Shown here: piece by piece, positions 46,125-54,039 of the stretch
How positions within the stretch are numbered: position 1 is the stretch's first letter
Layout: every line of letters begins with the position of its first letter
NCBI RefSeq assembly: GCF_018860855.1
Contig: NZ_JAHKQE010000030.1
Location: forward strand, 186,001 to 250,000
Origin: Amphritea atlantica
Lineage (GTDB): Bacteria; Pseudomonadota; Gammaproteobacteria; Pseudomonadales; Balneatricaceae
Length of the DNA: 64,000 nt
Direction: 5' to 3'
Notes under the pieces: generated by a model
What the model saw: only the letters and a program-made list of their open reading frames with translations
Told to the model about the DNA's origin: nothing
Database searches by the model: none
Translations under genes and position numbers: made by a program

Positions 46125-46910
46125 ATGAGCTACCAGTGTATTCTGACGGAAGTTAAGCAAGGGGTCGGAATTATTACCCTAAACCGGCCTAAGGTGATGA
46201 ACGCCCTCAATGCGATGCTGTGTCGTGAAGTGGGCGAGGCGGTCGATTGTTTTGAAGCCGATGATAGTATTGGCTGTATCATCCTGACCGGCGGTGATCA
46301 GGTGTTTGCCGCGGGTGCTGATATCAAAGAGATGAAAGACCAGTCTTTTCCTGCGTTGCATGCCAGGAATTTCCCTTATATTCAGCGTGATTGCTGGCGC
46401 GCAATTGAAGATGCTCGCAAACCCATTATTGCTGCTGTCGCAGGATTTGCCCTCGGAGGCGGCTGCGAAATGGTCATGGCGTGCGATTTTATTATTGCGG
46501 CTGATAATGCTAAGTTCGGTCAGCCGGAGGTCAGTATTGGCACCATGCCGGGTGCGGGTGGTACGCAGCGTTTGACCAAAGCGGTCGGTAAAGCGAAGGC
46601 GATGGAAATGTGTCTGACGGGTCGAATGATGGATGCCGAAGAAGCTGAGCGGTCAGGTCTGGTCGCTCGTATTGTGTCAGCTGATGCTCTAGCTGAACAA
46701 GCACTCAAAACCGGCGCGAAGATTGCGTCCATGTCACGTCCTACGATTATGCTGATTAAAGAGAGTGTAAACATGGGAGTTAGTTGCTCCCTTGATGATG
46801 GTTTGCGGTTTGAGCGGCGGGCATTTGAGGCGACATTTGCCTTTGATGATTGCTCCGAAGGTATGAATGCTTTTGCTGAAAAGCGTAAACCGGTGTTTAA
46901 AAATAGGTAA
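46125..46910 (+). CDS. Enoyl-CoA hydratase/isomerase (PaaF-like crotonase)
   Basis: A 261-residue crotonase with oxyanion-hole motifs VFAAGADIKEMKDQ and AAVAGFALGGGCEMVMACD and the catalytic Glu region FGQPEVSIGTMPGAGGTQRLTK. It is a paralogue of paaF (same motif spacing, clearly diverged), 132 bp downstream of paaN on the same strand. It probably supplies a hydratase step for the paa route or for a related beta-oxidation; the MaoC-type ring hydrolase missing from PaaN is a different fold, so this gene is not an obvious replacement. Terminator follows. Confidence 0.88.
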   Translation: MSYQCILTEVKQGVGIITLNRPKVMNALNAMLCREVGEAVDCFEADDSIGCIILTGGDQVFAAGADIKEMKDQSFPALHARNFPYIQRDCWRAIEDARKPIIAAVAGFALGGGCEMVMACDFIIAADNAKFGQPEVSIGTMPGAGGTQRLTKAVGKAKAMEMCLTGRMMDAEEAERSGLVARIVSADALAEQALKTGAKIASMSRPTIMLIKESVNMGVSCSLDDGLRFERRAFEATFAFDDCSEGMNAFAEKRKPVFKNR

Positions 46911-46948
46911 ACCTGCTGATTGATGGTGCTGCATCATTAAATCGCGAT

Positions 46949-46981
46949 AAAGCCGCCGAGTTCTACTTTGGCGGCTTTTGT
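46949..46981 (+). terminator. Rho-independent terminator after the crotonase gene
   Basis: AAAGCCGCC (46949-46957) and GGCGGCTTT (46970-46978) around a 12-base loop with a short T-run. Confidence 0.8.
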
Positions 46982-47059
46982 GTTTCTGTCATAAAGGTAT
47001 CGTTTCAATATATCGACTGCTTTAAACGTCTATATTTTGAAATTGAATATAGCGATCGA

Positions 47060-47104
47060 ATATAGAGTTTATAAATATAGAGTTTATAAATATAGAGTTT
47101 ATAT
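47060..47104 (+). repeat. Triplicated 15-bp repeat overlapping an SDR start codon
   Basis: Three head-to-tail copies of ATATAGAGTTTATAA (47060-47074, 47075-47089, 47090-47104, the last with its final bases changed). The ATG at 47103 begins inside the third copy. Additional partial AATATAG motifs occur just upstream (about 47045). Confidence 0.9.
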
Positions 47105-47852
47105 GATGAAATTATTAGGAAAAACCGCTTGGGTTACCGGCGCTAGTTCGGGAATTGGTCAAGCAACGGCCCGCCTATTGGCTGCTGAAGGTGCTGACTT
47201 GGTGATCAGTGCTCGACGGGAAGATAGGCTACAACAGTTAGCCGATGAGTTGCGCGCAACGGGACGTGAAGTCTGTATTGCCCCTGTCGATGTTTCCGAC
47301 CGGCAAGGTATGCAGCGGGTAGGTGAGCTGATTACTGCTCAGGGTGGAGTCGACATCCTTATCAACAATGCAGGGACCATGCCGATCAGTCCGTTCATAA
47401 ACGGTCGAGTCGATGAGTGGGAGCAGATGATTGATACGAATATTAAAGGCGTTTTATATGCCATTCACGCAGTCTATCCTGGGATGGCAGAGCGCAAGCA
47501 GGGACATATTGTGAATATTAGTTCCGTTGCTGCGCGTTTGACTTACCCTAGTGCTGGGGTTTATGCCGGTACTAAACATGCGGTTAGAGCTATCTCTGAT
47601 ACGCTGCGTAAAGAGGCTATTCGTTATGGCGTGCGGGTGACCGATGTTCAGCCGGGCGCTGTCTCTACGGAGCTACCGGACAGTATCGTGCATGACAAAA
47701 TTCGGGCCGCTGTGAAAGAGAATATGTATGGCGAAGCAGTGGCCAATCTAAAGCCTGAAGATATTGCTAACGCGATACTTTATGCCGTTACTCAGCCTGC
47801 GCACGTGGATGTCAGTGAACTGCTGATTCGACCCACGGTACAGGAAAGTTAA
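47103..47852 (+). CDS. Short-chain dehydrogenase/reductase (SDR), oxidoreductase
   Basis: About 249 residues, classical SDR: cofactor motif TGASSGIGQATA, Arg-rich ISARREDRLQQL favouring NADP(H), the NNAG motif in DILINNAGTMP, catalytic Ser in NISSVAARLTYPSAG and YAGTKHAV (Tyr-x3-Lys). It resembles the YdfG-like clavaldehyde/serine dehydrogenase branch. Start ATG 47103 or 47106 (two adjacent ATGs); no Shine-Dalgarno is seen. The frame stays open upstream through the 15-bp repeat, where it would read repeated KYRVY, but that extension is unlikely to be translated. Confidence 0.87.
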   Translation: MMKLLGKTAWVTGASSGIGQATARLLAAEGADLVISARREDRLQQLADELRATGREVCIAPVDVSDRQGMQRVGELITAQGGVDILINNAGTMPISPFINGRVDEWEQMIDTNIKGVLYAIHAVYPGMAERKQGHIVNISSVAARLTYPSAGVYAGTKHAVRAISDTLRKEAIRYGVRVTDVQPGAVSTELPDSIVHDKIRAAVKENMYGEAVANLKPEDIANAILYAVTQPAHVDVSELLIRPTVQES

Positions 47853-47961
47853 CTCGTCGTGGATTAGTTTAAAACCATTTTAAATCCATGGTTATCTTTA
47901 TTGCGCTGTTAACGTAAGATCAACCTCTAAGTTCTACAATTAACAGCGCTGGATAAATATT

Positions 47962-48624
47962 GTGTATAAGCTACTTATTTTTGACTGGGATGGCACCATT
48001 ATCGACTCTGCTGCGCGGATCATTTCCAGTATGCAAAAGGCGGCTCGGGACCTTGAACAGCCTGAACTGTCCGATGAGGCGGTACGTAATATTATCGGTT
48101 TAGGTTTGCCTGAAGCCATACGAATGCTGATTCCCGGTGTCGACGATAGCCTGATTGCTCCACTTCGCGACCGTTACGGTCATTACTACCTCGAAGCCGA
48201 TGATACGCCCACTGAGTTGTTTGACGGGGTGGAACAAACGCTGATCAATCTGAAGCAAAAAGGTTATCGGTTGGCTGTTGCTACGGGTAAAAGCCGTCGA
48301 GGGCTGGATCGTGTCTTTGACCAAACAGGTCTTGAATATCTGTTTGAAACCTCCCGTTGTGCCGATGAAACCACGTCAAAGCCGCATCCTCACATGCTTG
48401 AAGAGATCCTTGCTGAAACGGGTTTGAGTCCTGCAGAGGCGGTAATGATCGGAGATACGGAATTTGATTTGGAAATGGGTGTCAGAGCGGGTATGGATAC
48501 GATTGCCGCGAGTTATGGCGCGCATCATATTGATCGATTAACCCCGTATAACCCTGTATTGGTGATGCATCGCTTTGTTGAACTGGAAAACTGGTTAGTG
48601 CAGGCTTCCGGCCAACCTTCGTAA
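47962..48624 (+). CDS. HAD-IA family hydrolase (phosphoglycolate phosphatase-like)
   Basis: A 220-residue phosphatase of the Gph-like HAD group. Motif I DWDGTIIDS, motif II VATGKSRRG and motif III/IV GDTEFDLEMGVRAGM are all present, with a cap domain between I and II. GTG start. In many gammaproteobacteria this gene sits between rluC and sppA; here sppA follows after 40 bp but rluC and rne are not in the window. Substrate unknown, probably a small phosphorylated metabolite. Confidence 0.88.
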   Translation: MYKLLIFDWDGTIIDSAARIISSMQKAARDLEQPELSDEAVRNIIGLGLPEAIRMLIPGVDDSLIAPLRDRYGHYYLEADDTPTELFDGVEQTLINLKQKGYRLAVATGKSRRGLDRVFDQTGLEYLFETSRCADETTSKPHPHMLEEILAETGLSPAEAVMIGDTEFDLEMGVRAGMDTIAASYGAHHIDRLTPYNPVLVMHRFVELENWLVQASGQPS

Positions 48625-48664
48625 TATCGATATAATTTAAGCTAGATAATGTAAGGAGAACCAA

Positions 48665-49669
48665 GTGGGCTCAAATCCCTGGGAAGCTGAAGATAACAAG
48701 GATAGTGAAAGCGTTAAACCGCCAGAACATAAAACCAAAGAGTGGCGACTCATAGAACGGACAATGATGGGGCTGCAAAAAGAGCAGCGTAGTGCCCGCC
48801 GTTGGGGCGTATTTTTTAAACTACTCACCTTTGGTTATCTGTTTGTCATTTTAGGCATCTATCTTTTCGCGGATAGTTTTACGCCTGACCTCGATGAGGG
48901 TGGTGAACATACGGCAGTGGTGCAAGTGAAGGGGGTGATCGCGGATGGTGAAGACGCCAGTGCCGATAAGATTATCTATTCACTGCGAAAGGCATTCGAT
49001 GATGATAACGCTAAAGCGGTTATTCTGAGAATCAATAGTCCCGGTGGTAGCCCCGTTCAATCGGGTTATGTTTATGACGAGGTGAAGCGCTTACGGTCAT
49101 TGCATCCCGAGAAAAAAGTTTATGCAGTCATTCTCGATATTGGTGCTTCTGGTGCCTATTACATTGCCGCTTCGGCTGATGAAATCTACGCGGATAAAGC
49201 CAGCTTGGTTGGCTCCATTGGGGTGGTGTCATCCGGATTTGGTTTCGTGGATCTGATGGAGAAAGTGGGTGTCGAGCGACGCAACCTGATTGCCGGTGAG
49301 AATAAAACCTTCCTTGATCCGTTCTCTCCTTTGGAAGAGAAGGATCGTGCCTTTTGGCAGACCGTGCTGAATACCACTCACGCGCAATTTATCGACCAAG
49401 TGCGTAAAGGGCGTGGTGATCGGCTGAAAGAGAATGACCAACTGTTCAGTGGCTTGGTCTGGACCGGTGAACAAGCATTAGAGCTAGGCTTGATCGATGG
49501 TCTAGGTAGTAGTAGTTCAGTGGCGCGGGATCTGGTTGGTGCCGATAAGCTGGTCGACTACTCACCAAAAGGTACACCGCTAGAGCAACTGATTGATCGT
49601 TTAGGCGTTAGCTTTGGTAAAACCATTGCCACTCAATTAGGGCTGAATAATTCAGTACAGCTGCGTTAA
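48665..49669 (+). CDS. sppA: Signal peptide peptidase SppA (S49 peptidase)
   Basis: A 334-residue inner-membrane serine protease that clears cleaved signal peptides. One N-terminal membrane helix (about 50-69) anchors a periplasmic domain. Catalytic Ser162 in ILDIGASGAYYIAAS and Lys214 in LIAGENKTFLDPF are 52 residues apart, the spacing of the short SppA form in Bacillus. NSPGGSPVQSG matches the family's substrate strand. GTG 48665 with AAGGAG upstream. Directly downstream of the HAD gene; terminator follows. Confidence 0.93.
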   Translation: MGSNPWEAEDNKDSESVKPPEHKTKEWRLIERTMMGLQKEQRSARRWGVFFKLLTFGYLFVILGIYLFADSFTPDLDEGGEHTAVVQVKGVIADGEDASADKIIYSLRKAFDDDNAKAVILRINSPGGSPVQSGYVYDEVKRLRSLHPEKKVYAVILDIGASGAYYIAASADEIYADKASLVGSIGVVSSGFGFVDLMEKVGVERRNLIAGENKTFLDPFSPLEEKDRAFWQTVLNTTHAQFIDQVRKGRGDRLKENDQLFSGLVWTGEQALELGLIDGLGSSSSVARDLVGADKLVDYSPKGTPLEQLIDRLGVSFGKTIATQLGLNNSVQLR

Positions 49670-49687
49670 GCACGCAATGATAAGTTC

Positions 49688-49719
49688 AAGGCCGCTACAG
49701 CAATGTCGCGGCCTTTTTT
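49688..49719 (+). terminator. Rho-independent terminator after sppA
   Basis: AAGGCCGC and GCGGCCTT arms around a 12-base loop followed by a T-run. Confidence 0.85.
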
Positions 49720-49734
49720 GTCGAAAATCCGTAG

Positions 49735-50115
49735 AGGAATGAATCGCACCGGTGGTGCAGGTAGGGTGGTGCGATACACAGCTTACCGGTGGTGCGGTTC
49801 GCAAAGCTCACCAGCCCCTACGACAATCATTGTGCCGGGAACGATACGGTAAATATTCACAACGAAAATCTCGCGTAGGGTGCGGTGAAGAATGAACCGC
49901 ACCGATGGTGTAGGTAGGAACGAACCGCACCGATGGTGCAGGTAGGATGGTGCGATACACGGCGTACCGGTGGTGCGGTTCGCAAAGCTCACCAGCCTAC
50001 GACAATCATTGTGCCGAGAACGATGCGGTAAGCATTCACAACGAAAATATCGCGTTGGATGAGGTGAAGAATGAACCGCACCGATGGTGTAGGTAGGTAC
50101 GAACCGCACCGATGA
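49735..50115. repeat. REP-like cluster 2: two 181-bp tandem units plus a partial third
   Basis: Built from the same GGTGCGGTTCG and GAACCGCACC hairpin parts as the cluster at 7.1-7.4 kb. The unit starting near 49735 (marker GTGCAGGTAGG at 49755) recurs 181 bp later (marker at 49936) with few differences, and the first bases of a third copy follow. GTAGGGTGCGGTGAAGAATG (about 49875) is the GTAG-plus-hairpin element, near-identical to the copy at 7318. Open frames across this region follow the repeat and are not genes. Confidence 0.85.
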
Positions 50116-50207
50116 TGCTGTAGCGACTTACAAAAGAACCTAAATCAGCATTAAAACCATCATGAAGTTCGCTTAACATAGGTCGTTGGATAGCTGTCTC
50201 ATTAATT

Positions 50208-50246
50208 TTGAACAATCGTTCATAAATAGCTTGATCGACTGTTCAA
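50208..50246. promoter_or_regulatory. Operator-like inverted repeats upstream of the 50299 gene
   Basis: TTGAACA (50208-50214) and TGTTCAA (50240-50246) are perfect inverted arms 32 bp apart (about three helical turns). The left arm is also part of a tighter palindrome TGAAC-AATC-GTTCA (50209-50222). The right arm lies inside the promoter spacer, the expected place for a repressor site. Confidence 0.55.
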
Positions 50247-50259
50247 GTATGGCTATAGT
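50231..50259 (+). promoter_or_regulatory. Sigma-70 promoter for the 50299 gene
   Basis: -35 TTGATC (50231-50236), 17-bp spacer, -10 TATAGT (50254-50259), 40 bp before the ATG at 50299. Confidence 0.65.
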
Positions 50260-50298
50260 TCTCTCACTGAATATTATTAAGAGAAATATAGGCCTGCC

Positions 50299-50817
50299 AT
50301 GAACAAAGACGCGTCTGAAAGATCTGTATCAACTTCGCAAGTGATGTCTGACAACACTTTTAGACTGCAGTTTTTACTCATGGCGGCTATCCTCGGATTA
50401 GTGGCGGGGGTTGTTTTTATTATCATTCAGCCACTATTTGGCATGGATACACTCACGAGTCGCCATGCCGCTTTTTATCAGCAATTAGGTGGCTGGGGTA
50501 GTGTGCCAGCGATTATGATTGCCTGGACTGCCCATTTACTGGTGTCTATTTTTTACGGCTTGTTGTGCGGTATTTTGCTGTTAAGCACCCGGCGGTTAGC
50601 GTTGATTATCCTGGTCACATTTCTGTTTACATGGATCACAACAGTGATCGCACCACCGGCTAACGCGATGATCGTACAGTTAGTTTCGTTTCAACAGCTT
50701 CATGTTGAAAAGCTGCCGCCTTTGAATTTCAGTCTTGACGTTAAGTTTTTATTACATTTGGTCTTTTTTGCTGCGATCAGTTTTGTCTTATACCTCTATG
50801 CTAAAAAAGTAAAATAG
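50299..50817 (+). CDS. Hypothetical four-helix membrane protein
   Basis: A 172-residue protein I do not recognise. After a polar 20-residue start there are about four hydrophobic segments (about 23-45, 67-93, 97-117, 147-167), with Ala/Pro-rich IAPPANAMIV between the third and fourth. Lys-rich end. It has its own promoter and a likely operator, and lies upstream of a HAD/GST group on the same strand, but the 116-bp gap leaves co-transcription open. The layout fits a small membrane sensor or stress protein, but nothing in the sequence proves it. Confidence 0.75.
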   Translation: MNKDASERSVSTSQVMSDNTFRLQFLLMAAILGLVAGVVFIIIQPLFGMDTLTSRHAAFYQQLGGWGSVPAIMIAWTAHLLVSIFYGLLCGILLLSTRRLALIILVTFLFTWITTVIAPPANAMIVQLVSFQQLHVEKLPPLNFSLDVKFLLHLVFFAAISFVLYLYAKKVK

Positions 50818-50933
50818 TAGAGAGAATACGGTTAAAGCAGCTCGATTATTCTTGGCTGATCCGATAAATAGTTAGCTATGCTGATTCTTTAAGTACGATG
50901 TATAGCTGACGTAATGATAGCGAAAGGTGACTT

Positions 50934-51608
50934 ATGAAACAGACTACGATTTTGTTCGATATAAACGAAACGGTTTTGAATTTAAATGTTTTAAGGCCTA
51001 AGTTTAAGTCAATATTTGGCGATGAATGTTATACCGATACCTGGTTTTCTATGTTGTTGCATGCCTCGACTGTGTCGATGATCACCGGCGTAAAGACTAA
51101 TTTCGCCACCTTGTCTAAGATTATGCTTGAAGCCCTCGCAGGGAAAAAAGGTATAGAGTTGTCGAGCGATCAAATTGATAGCGTTGTCGGTGGTTTTTCC
51201 AGCTTGCCCGCACACCCTGATATAAAAACAGCGTTAGCTTCACTGCGCTCAGCAGGATTCCGTTTAGTGGCGTTCTCCAATTCATCACTGAATTTAATTA
51301 ATAATCAAATTCATAATGCAGGGCTCGATAGCTATTTTGATGAGCTTATCAGTGTCGAAGAAGCGGGCACCTTTAAGCCTAGCCCTGCGGCATATGAATT
51401 TGTCGCCAGTAAACTGGGGCAACCGAAGGCGAAACTGCGACTCGTGGCGACCCATGATTGGGATATCCATGGTGCAATGAGTGCCGGTTTGCAGGGTGCT
51501 TATATCGATCGCTCTGGTGCGCCTTATCATCCGCTCTATATCAAACCCGATATTGATGCTTCAACCATGGATGATATTGCCGCGAAAATCATTGCGACAG
51601 ACGATTAA
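50934..51608 (+). CDS. Haloacid dehalogenase type II-like HAD hydrolase
   Basis: A 224-residue HAD protein of the L-2-haloacid dehalogenase branch: nucleophile Asp9 in TILFDINETVLN, motif II VAFSNSSLNLI, the Lys of FKPSPAAYEFV and motif III in ATHDWDIHGAMSAGL. Substrate may be a haloacid or another small carbon compound; the motif I variant (INET rather than VYGT) makes true dehalogenase activity uncertain. AAAGGTGA Shine-Dalgarno. Followed 75 bp later by two glutathione-transferase genes, suggesting a detoxification role. Confidence 0.85.
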   Translation: MKQTTILFDINETVLNLNVLRPKFKSIFGDECYTDTWFSMLLHASTVSMITGVKTNFATLSKIMLEALAGKKGIELSSDQIDSVVGGFSSLPAHPDIKTALASLRSAGFRLVAFSNSSLNLINNQIHNAGLDSYFDELISVEEAGTFKPSPAAYEFVASKLGQPKAKLRLVATHDWDIHGAMSAGLQGAYIDRSGAPYHPLYIKPDIDASTMDDIAAKIIATDD

Positions 51609-51683
51609 TATTTATAGCGACCTTATGCTTTGAGTTAGACCGTTCAAAATAAATAAAACCATCAATGGTAATAGGATAATAAA

Positions 51684-52364
51684 ATGATTAAGTTTTACTT
51701 TCACCAAACGCCAAACCCGATGAAAGTTGCTTTGTTTCTTGAAGAAACGGGTCTTCCATATGAATTAGTGCCCGTTGATACCATGAAAGGCGAGCAGCAT
51801 ACGCCGGAATACCGTGCGATCAATCCTAACGGTAAAACCCCTGCGATTGAGGATGATGGTCAGCGTGTATTTGATTCTAATGCCATCTTGATGTATCTAT
51901 CTGAAAAAACTGGGCTGCTGGCTGGTAAAGCGGAAGATCGCGGTGAAATGTTGTCTTGGTTGATGTTTATCGCCTCAGGTTTAGGTCCATTTTCGGGGCA
52001 GTCGGTGCACTTTAGACATAAAGCACCTGAGCAGGTACCTTATGCCATTAACCGTTATCTGCGTGAAGCTGAACGTCATTACGAAGTGCTTGATGCACAT
52101 ATGGAAGGCCGGGAATTTATCGTTGGTGATGAGTACTCAATCGCTGACATCTCTGCCTGGGGTTGGATTGATAAAGCGGCGCCTGTATTGGGTGGCGATG
52201 GTTTAGATAGCTACCCCAATCTCAAGCGTTGGTTTGCTAGTATCAATGCGCGCCCTGCGGTAGAACGTGCCCGTAACATTGATAACGATATTGAATTTAA
52301 GTCTGATTTTGATGACGTGGCGGCTCGCGCGCTTTTCCCACAAAATTTTGCTAAAAACACTTAA
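51684..52364 (+). CDS. Glutathione S-transferase family protein
   Basis: A 226-residue GST-fold protein. Thioredoxin-like N-domain (TPNPMKVALFLEETGLPYELV; the cis-Pro in NGKTPAIED; glutathione gamma-glutamyl contact in FDSNAILMYL) followed by an all-helical C-domain with SIADISAWGWID. It resembles YfcG-type disulfide-bond oxidoreductases. Directly precedes a YghU homologue with 20 bp between them, and the pair recalls the YfcG/YghU enzymes that reduce hydroperoxides and disulfides with glutathione or glutathionylspermidine. Confidence 0.88.
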   Translation: MIKFYFHQTPNPMKVALFLEETGLPYELVPVDTMKGEQHTPEYRAINPNGKTPAIEDDGQRVFDSNAILMYLSEKTGLLAGKAEDRGEMLSWLMFIASGLGPFSGQSVHFRHKAPEQVPYAINRYLREAERHYEVLDAHMEGREFIVGDEYSIADISAWGWIDKAAPVLGGDGLDSYPNLKRWFASINARPAVERARNIDNDIEFKSDFDDVAARALFPQNFAKNT

Positions 52365-52384
52365 TAACGTACGGAGTGATGAGA

Positions 52385-53245
52385 GTGGAAAACCAATACA
52401 TCCCACCCAAGGTTTGGGTTAATGATACAAGTGGTGCTAATAAGTGGGCTAATATCAATAGTCCTGAATCGGGTGCTAGATTCGAAAAAACATTGCCAAT
52501 TGGTGAGCACTCTCTTCAGCTTTACTCTCTTGCTACGCCCAATGGTCAAAAAGTAACCATTATGCTTGAAGAGCTATTGGCGCTGGGTATTAAAGATGCA
52601 GAGTATGATGCTTTCCTGATTAATATTGGGGAATCGGATCAGTTCTCATCAGGATTTGTGGCGGTTAACCCAAATTCGAAAATCCCTGCTTTACTGGATA
52701 AATCTGGTGATGAAGCGGTTAACGTATTTGAGTCAGCCTCTATTCTGGTTCATCTTGCCGAGAAGTTTGGTCAATTTCTACCTAAGAGCGGCGCGGCACG
52801 CACGCAGACCTTTAATTGGTTATTCTGGGCGCAAGGTTCAGCTCCATTTTTAGGCGGTGGGTTTGGTCACTTTTATGCTTACGCGGATGAAAAGCAAGAA
52901 TATCCCATCAACCGCTTTGCGATGGAAACAAAGCGTCAATTGGATGTTTTAGATAAGCAACTGGCAGATAATACCTTTGTCGCGGGTGAAGAATACACCA
53001 TTGCGGATATGGCTATTTGGCCTTGGTATGGCAATTTAGTCTTAGGTAATTTGTACGATGCTGCAGAATTTCTGCAAGTTGATTCTTATCGTCATGTTGT
53101 CCGTTGGGCAAAAATGTTGGAGCTCCGTGAAGGTGTTGAGCGTGGCCGTATCGTCAATCGTTCTTGGGGTGAAAGCTGGGAACAGCTTCCTGAACGTCAT
53201 TCGGCTGAGGATATTGATAAAGTCTTGGCGTTAAAACCAGCGTAA
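52385..53245 (+). CDS. yghU: YghU-like glutathione-dependent disulfide-bond oxidoreductase
   Basis: About 286 residues, strongly similar to E. coli YghU throughout: QYIPPKVWVNDTSGANKWAN start, LYSLATPNGQKVTIMLEELL, GDQFSSGFVAVNPNSKIPAL-like block, ESASILVHLAEKFGQFLP, and ADMAIWPWYGNLVLGN. A GST-fold enzyme that binds two glutathiones and reduces disulfides and organic peroxides. GTG 52385 is chosen: CGGAG lies eight bases before it and it yields MENQYIPPKVW, aligning with YghU's own start; GTG 52376 and ATG 52379 overlap the Shine-Dalgarno. Confidence 0.92.
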   Translation: MENQYIPPKVWVNDTSGANKWANINSPESGARFEKTLPIGEHSLQLYSLATPNGQKVTIMLEELLALGIKDAEYDAFLINIGESDQFSSGFVAVNPNSKIPALLDKSGDEAVNVFESASILVHLAEKFGQFLPKSGAARTQTFNWLFWAQGSAPFLGGGFGHFYAYADEKQEYPINRFAMETKRQLDVLDKQLADNTFVAGEEYTIADMAIWPWYGNLVLGNLYDAAEFLQVDSYRHVVRWAKMLELREGVERGRIVNRSWGESWEQLPERHSAEDIDKVLALKPA

Positions 53246-53313
53246 GCCGTTTTAAATTCTCCTGCAGTGGGTGCCTGTCATCCACTGTACCGCTTTTCTT
53301 GATGGTTGCTCAT

Positions 53314-53344
53314 TGCTCAATCTGATTATCGATAACAGTGAGCA
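53314..53344 (+). promoter_or_regulatory. Hairpin in the yghU-frnE gap
   Basis: Arms TGCTCA (53314-53319) and TGAGCA (53339-53344), then CTG/CAG, then a central perfect palindrome TTATCGATAA; two small bulges interrupt an otherwise continuous stem. No T-run follows, so not a standard terminator. Confidence 0.5.
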
Positions 53345-53394
53345 TTACTCAATAAACATGACCACCTGTCAATTGCCTAACCAAGAGTCTTTAT

Positions 53395-54039
53395 ATGAAC
53401 GATAAGATTAAGCTAGATATTATCTCTGATGTGGTATGTCCATGGTGCATCATTGGCTATAAGCGGTTAGAAGCCGCTATTAATGAGCTAGATCTGCAAG
53501 ATAGGGTCGAGATCGAATGGCAACCCTTTGAGCTAAACCCCGATATGCCCGCTGAAGGCGAAGAGCTGCGGGCCCATGTGCTGCGTAAGTACGGTGCCAC
53601 GCGCGAAGATAGTGACAACGCACGCGCTAATATCACAGCCCTTGGTGCGGAGTATGGTTTTGAATTTAACTACTTTGAAGAAATGAAGATAGTTAACACT
53701 CGAGATGCTCACCTATTGTTAGATTTTGCCCATGAGCAGGGGGTGCAGCATGCGTTAAAACAACGGTTATTTGCCGCGTTCTTTAGTGAGCATAAAGATG
53801 TATCCGATCGCTCCCTATTGTTAGCTGAGGCCGAGAGTGTGGGATTAGAACGAGAAGCCGCTACATTGGCGTTAGATGATATCGAACGCGCTGATCGAGT
53901 CATGAATTTAGAGCAGCAGTGGCAGCGGCAGGGAATTTCTGGGGTGCCAACGGTAATCTTTAATCGTAGCAGCGCACTGACTGGTGCACACCCGCAGAGC
54001 ACTTATAAAGAGGTGCTACGCGAACTAGCCGAGCAGTAG
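53395..54039 (+). CDS. DsbA-family (FrnE-like) oxidoreductase
   Basis: A 214-residue cytoplasmic thioredoxin-fold protein of the FrnE group: redox motif Cys15-Pro-Trp-Cys18 in SDVVCPWCIIGYKRL, a long helical insertion, and the cis-Pro region QGISGVPTVIFN. No signal peptide, so it works in the cytoplasm, likely in oxidative-stress disulfide exchange or as an isomerase on small thiol compounds. It is in the same direction as the GST pair and fits the redox theme of the block. Confidence 0.9.
   Translation: MNDKIKLDIISDVVCPWCIIGYKRLEAAINELDLQDRVEIEWQPFELNPDMPAEGEELRAHVLRKYGATREDSDNARANITALGAEYGFEFNYFEEMKIVNTRDAHLLLDFAHEQGVQHALKQRLFAAFFSEHKDVSDRSLLLAEAESVGLEREAATLALDDIERADRVMNLEQQWQRQGISGVPTVIFNRSSALTGAHPQSTYKEVLRELAEQ

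Noticed and set aside
47037-47102. Upstream start of the SDR through the 15-bp repeats
   Set aside because: It would add a repeated KYRVY tract foreign to SDR proteins and has no ribosome binding site.
49783-50109. 108-codon minus-strand frame in the second repeat cluster
   Set aside because: Its product is two near-copies of the same translated repeat; no independent evidence for a protein.
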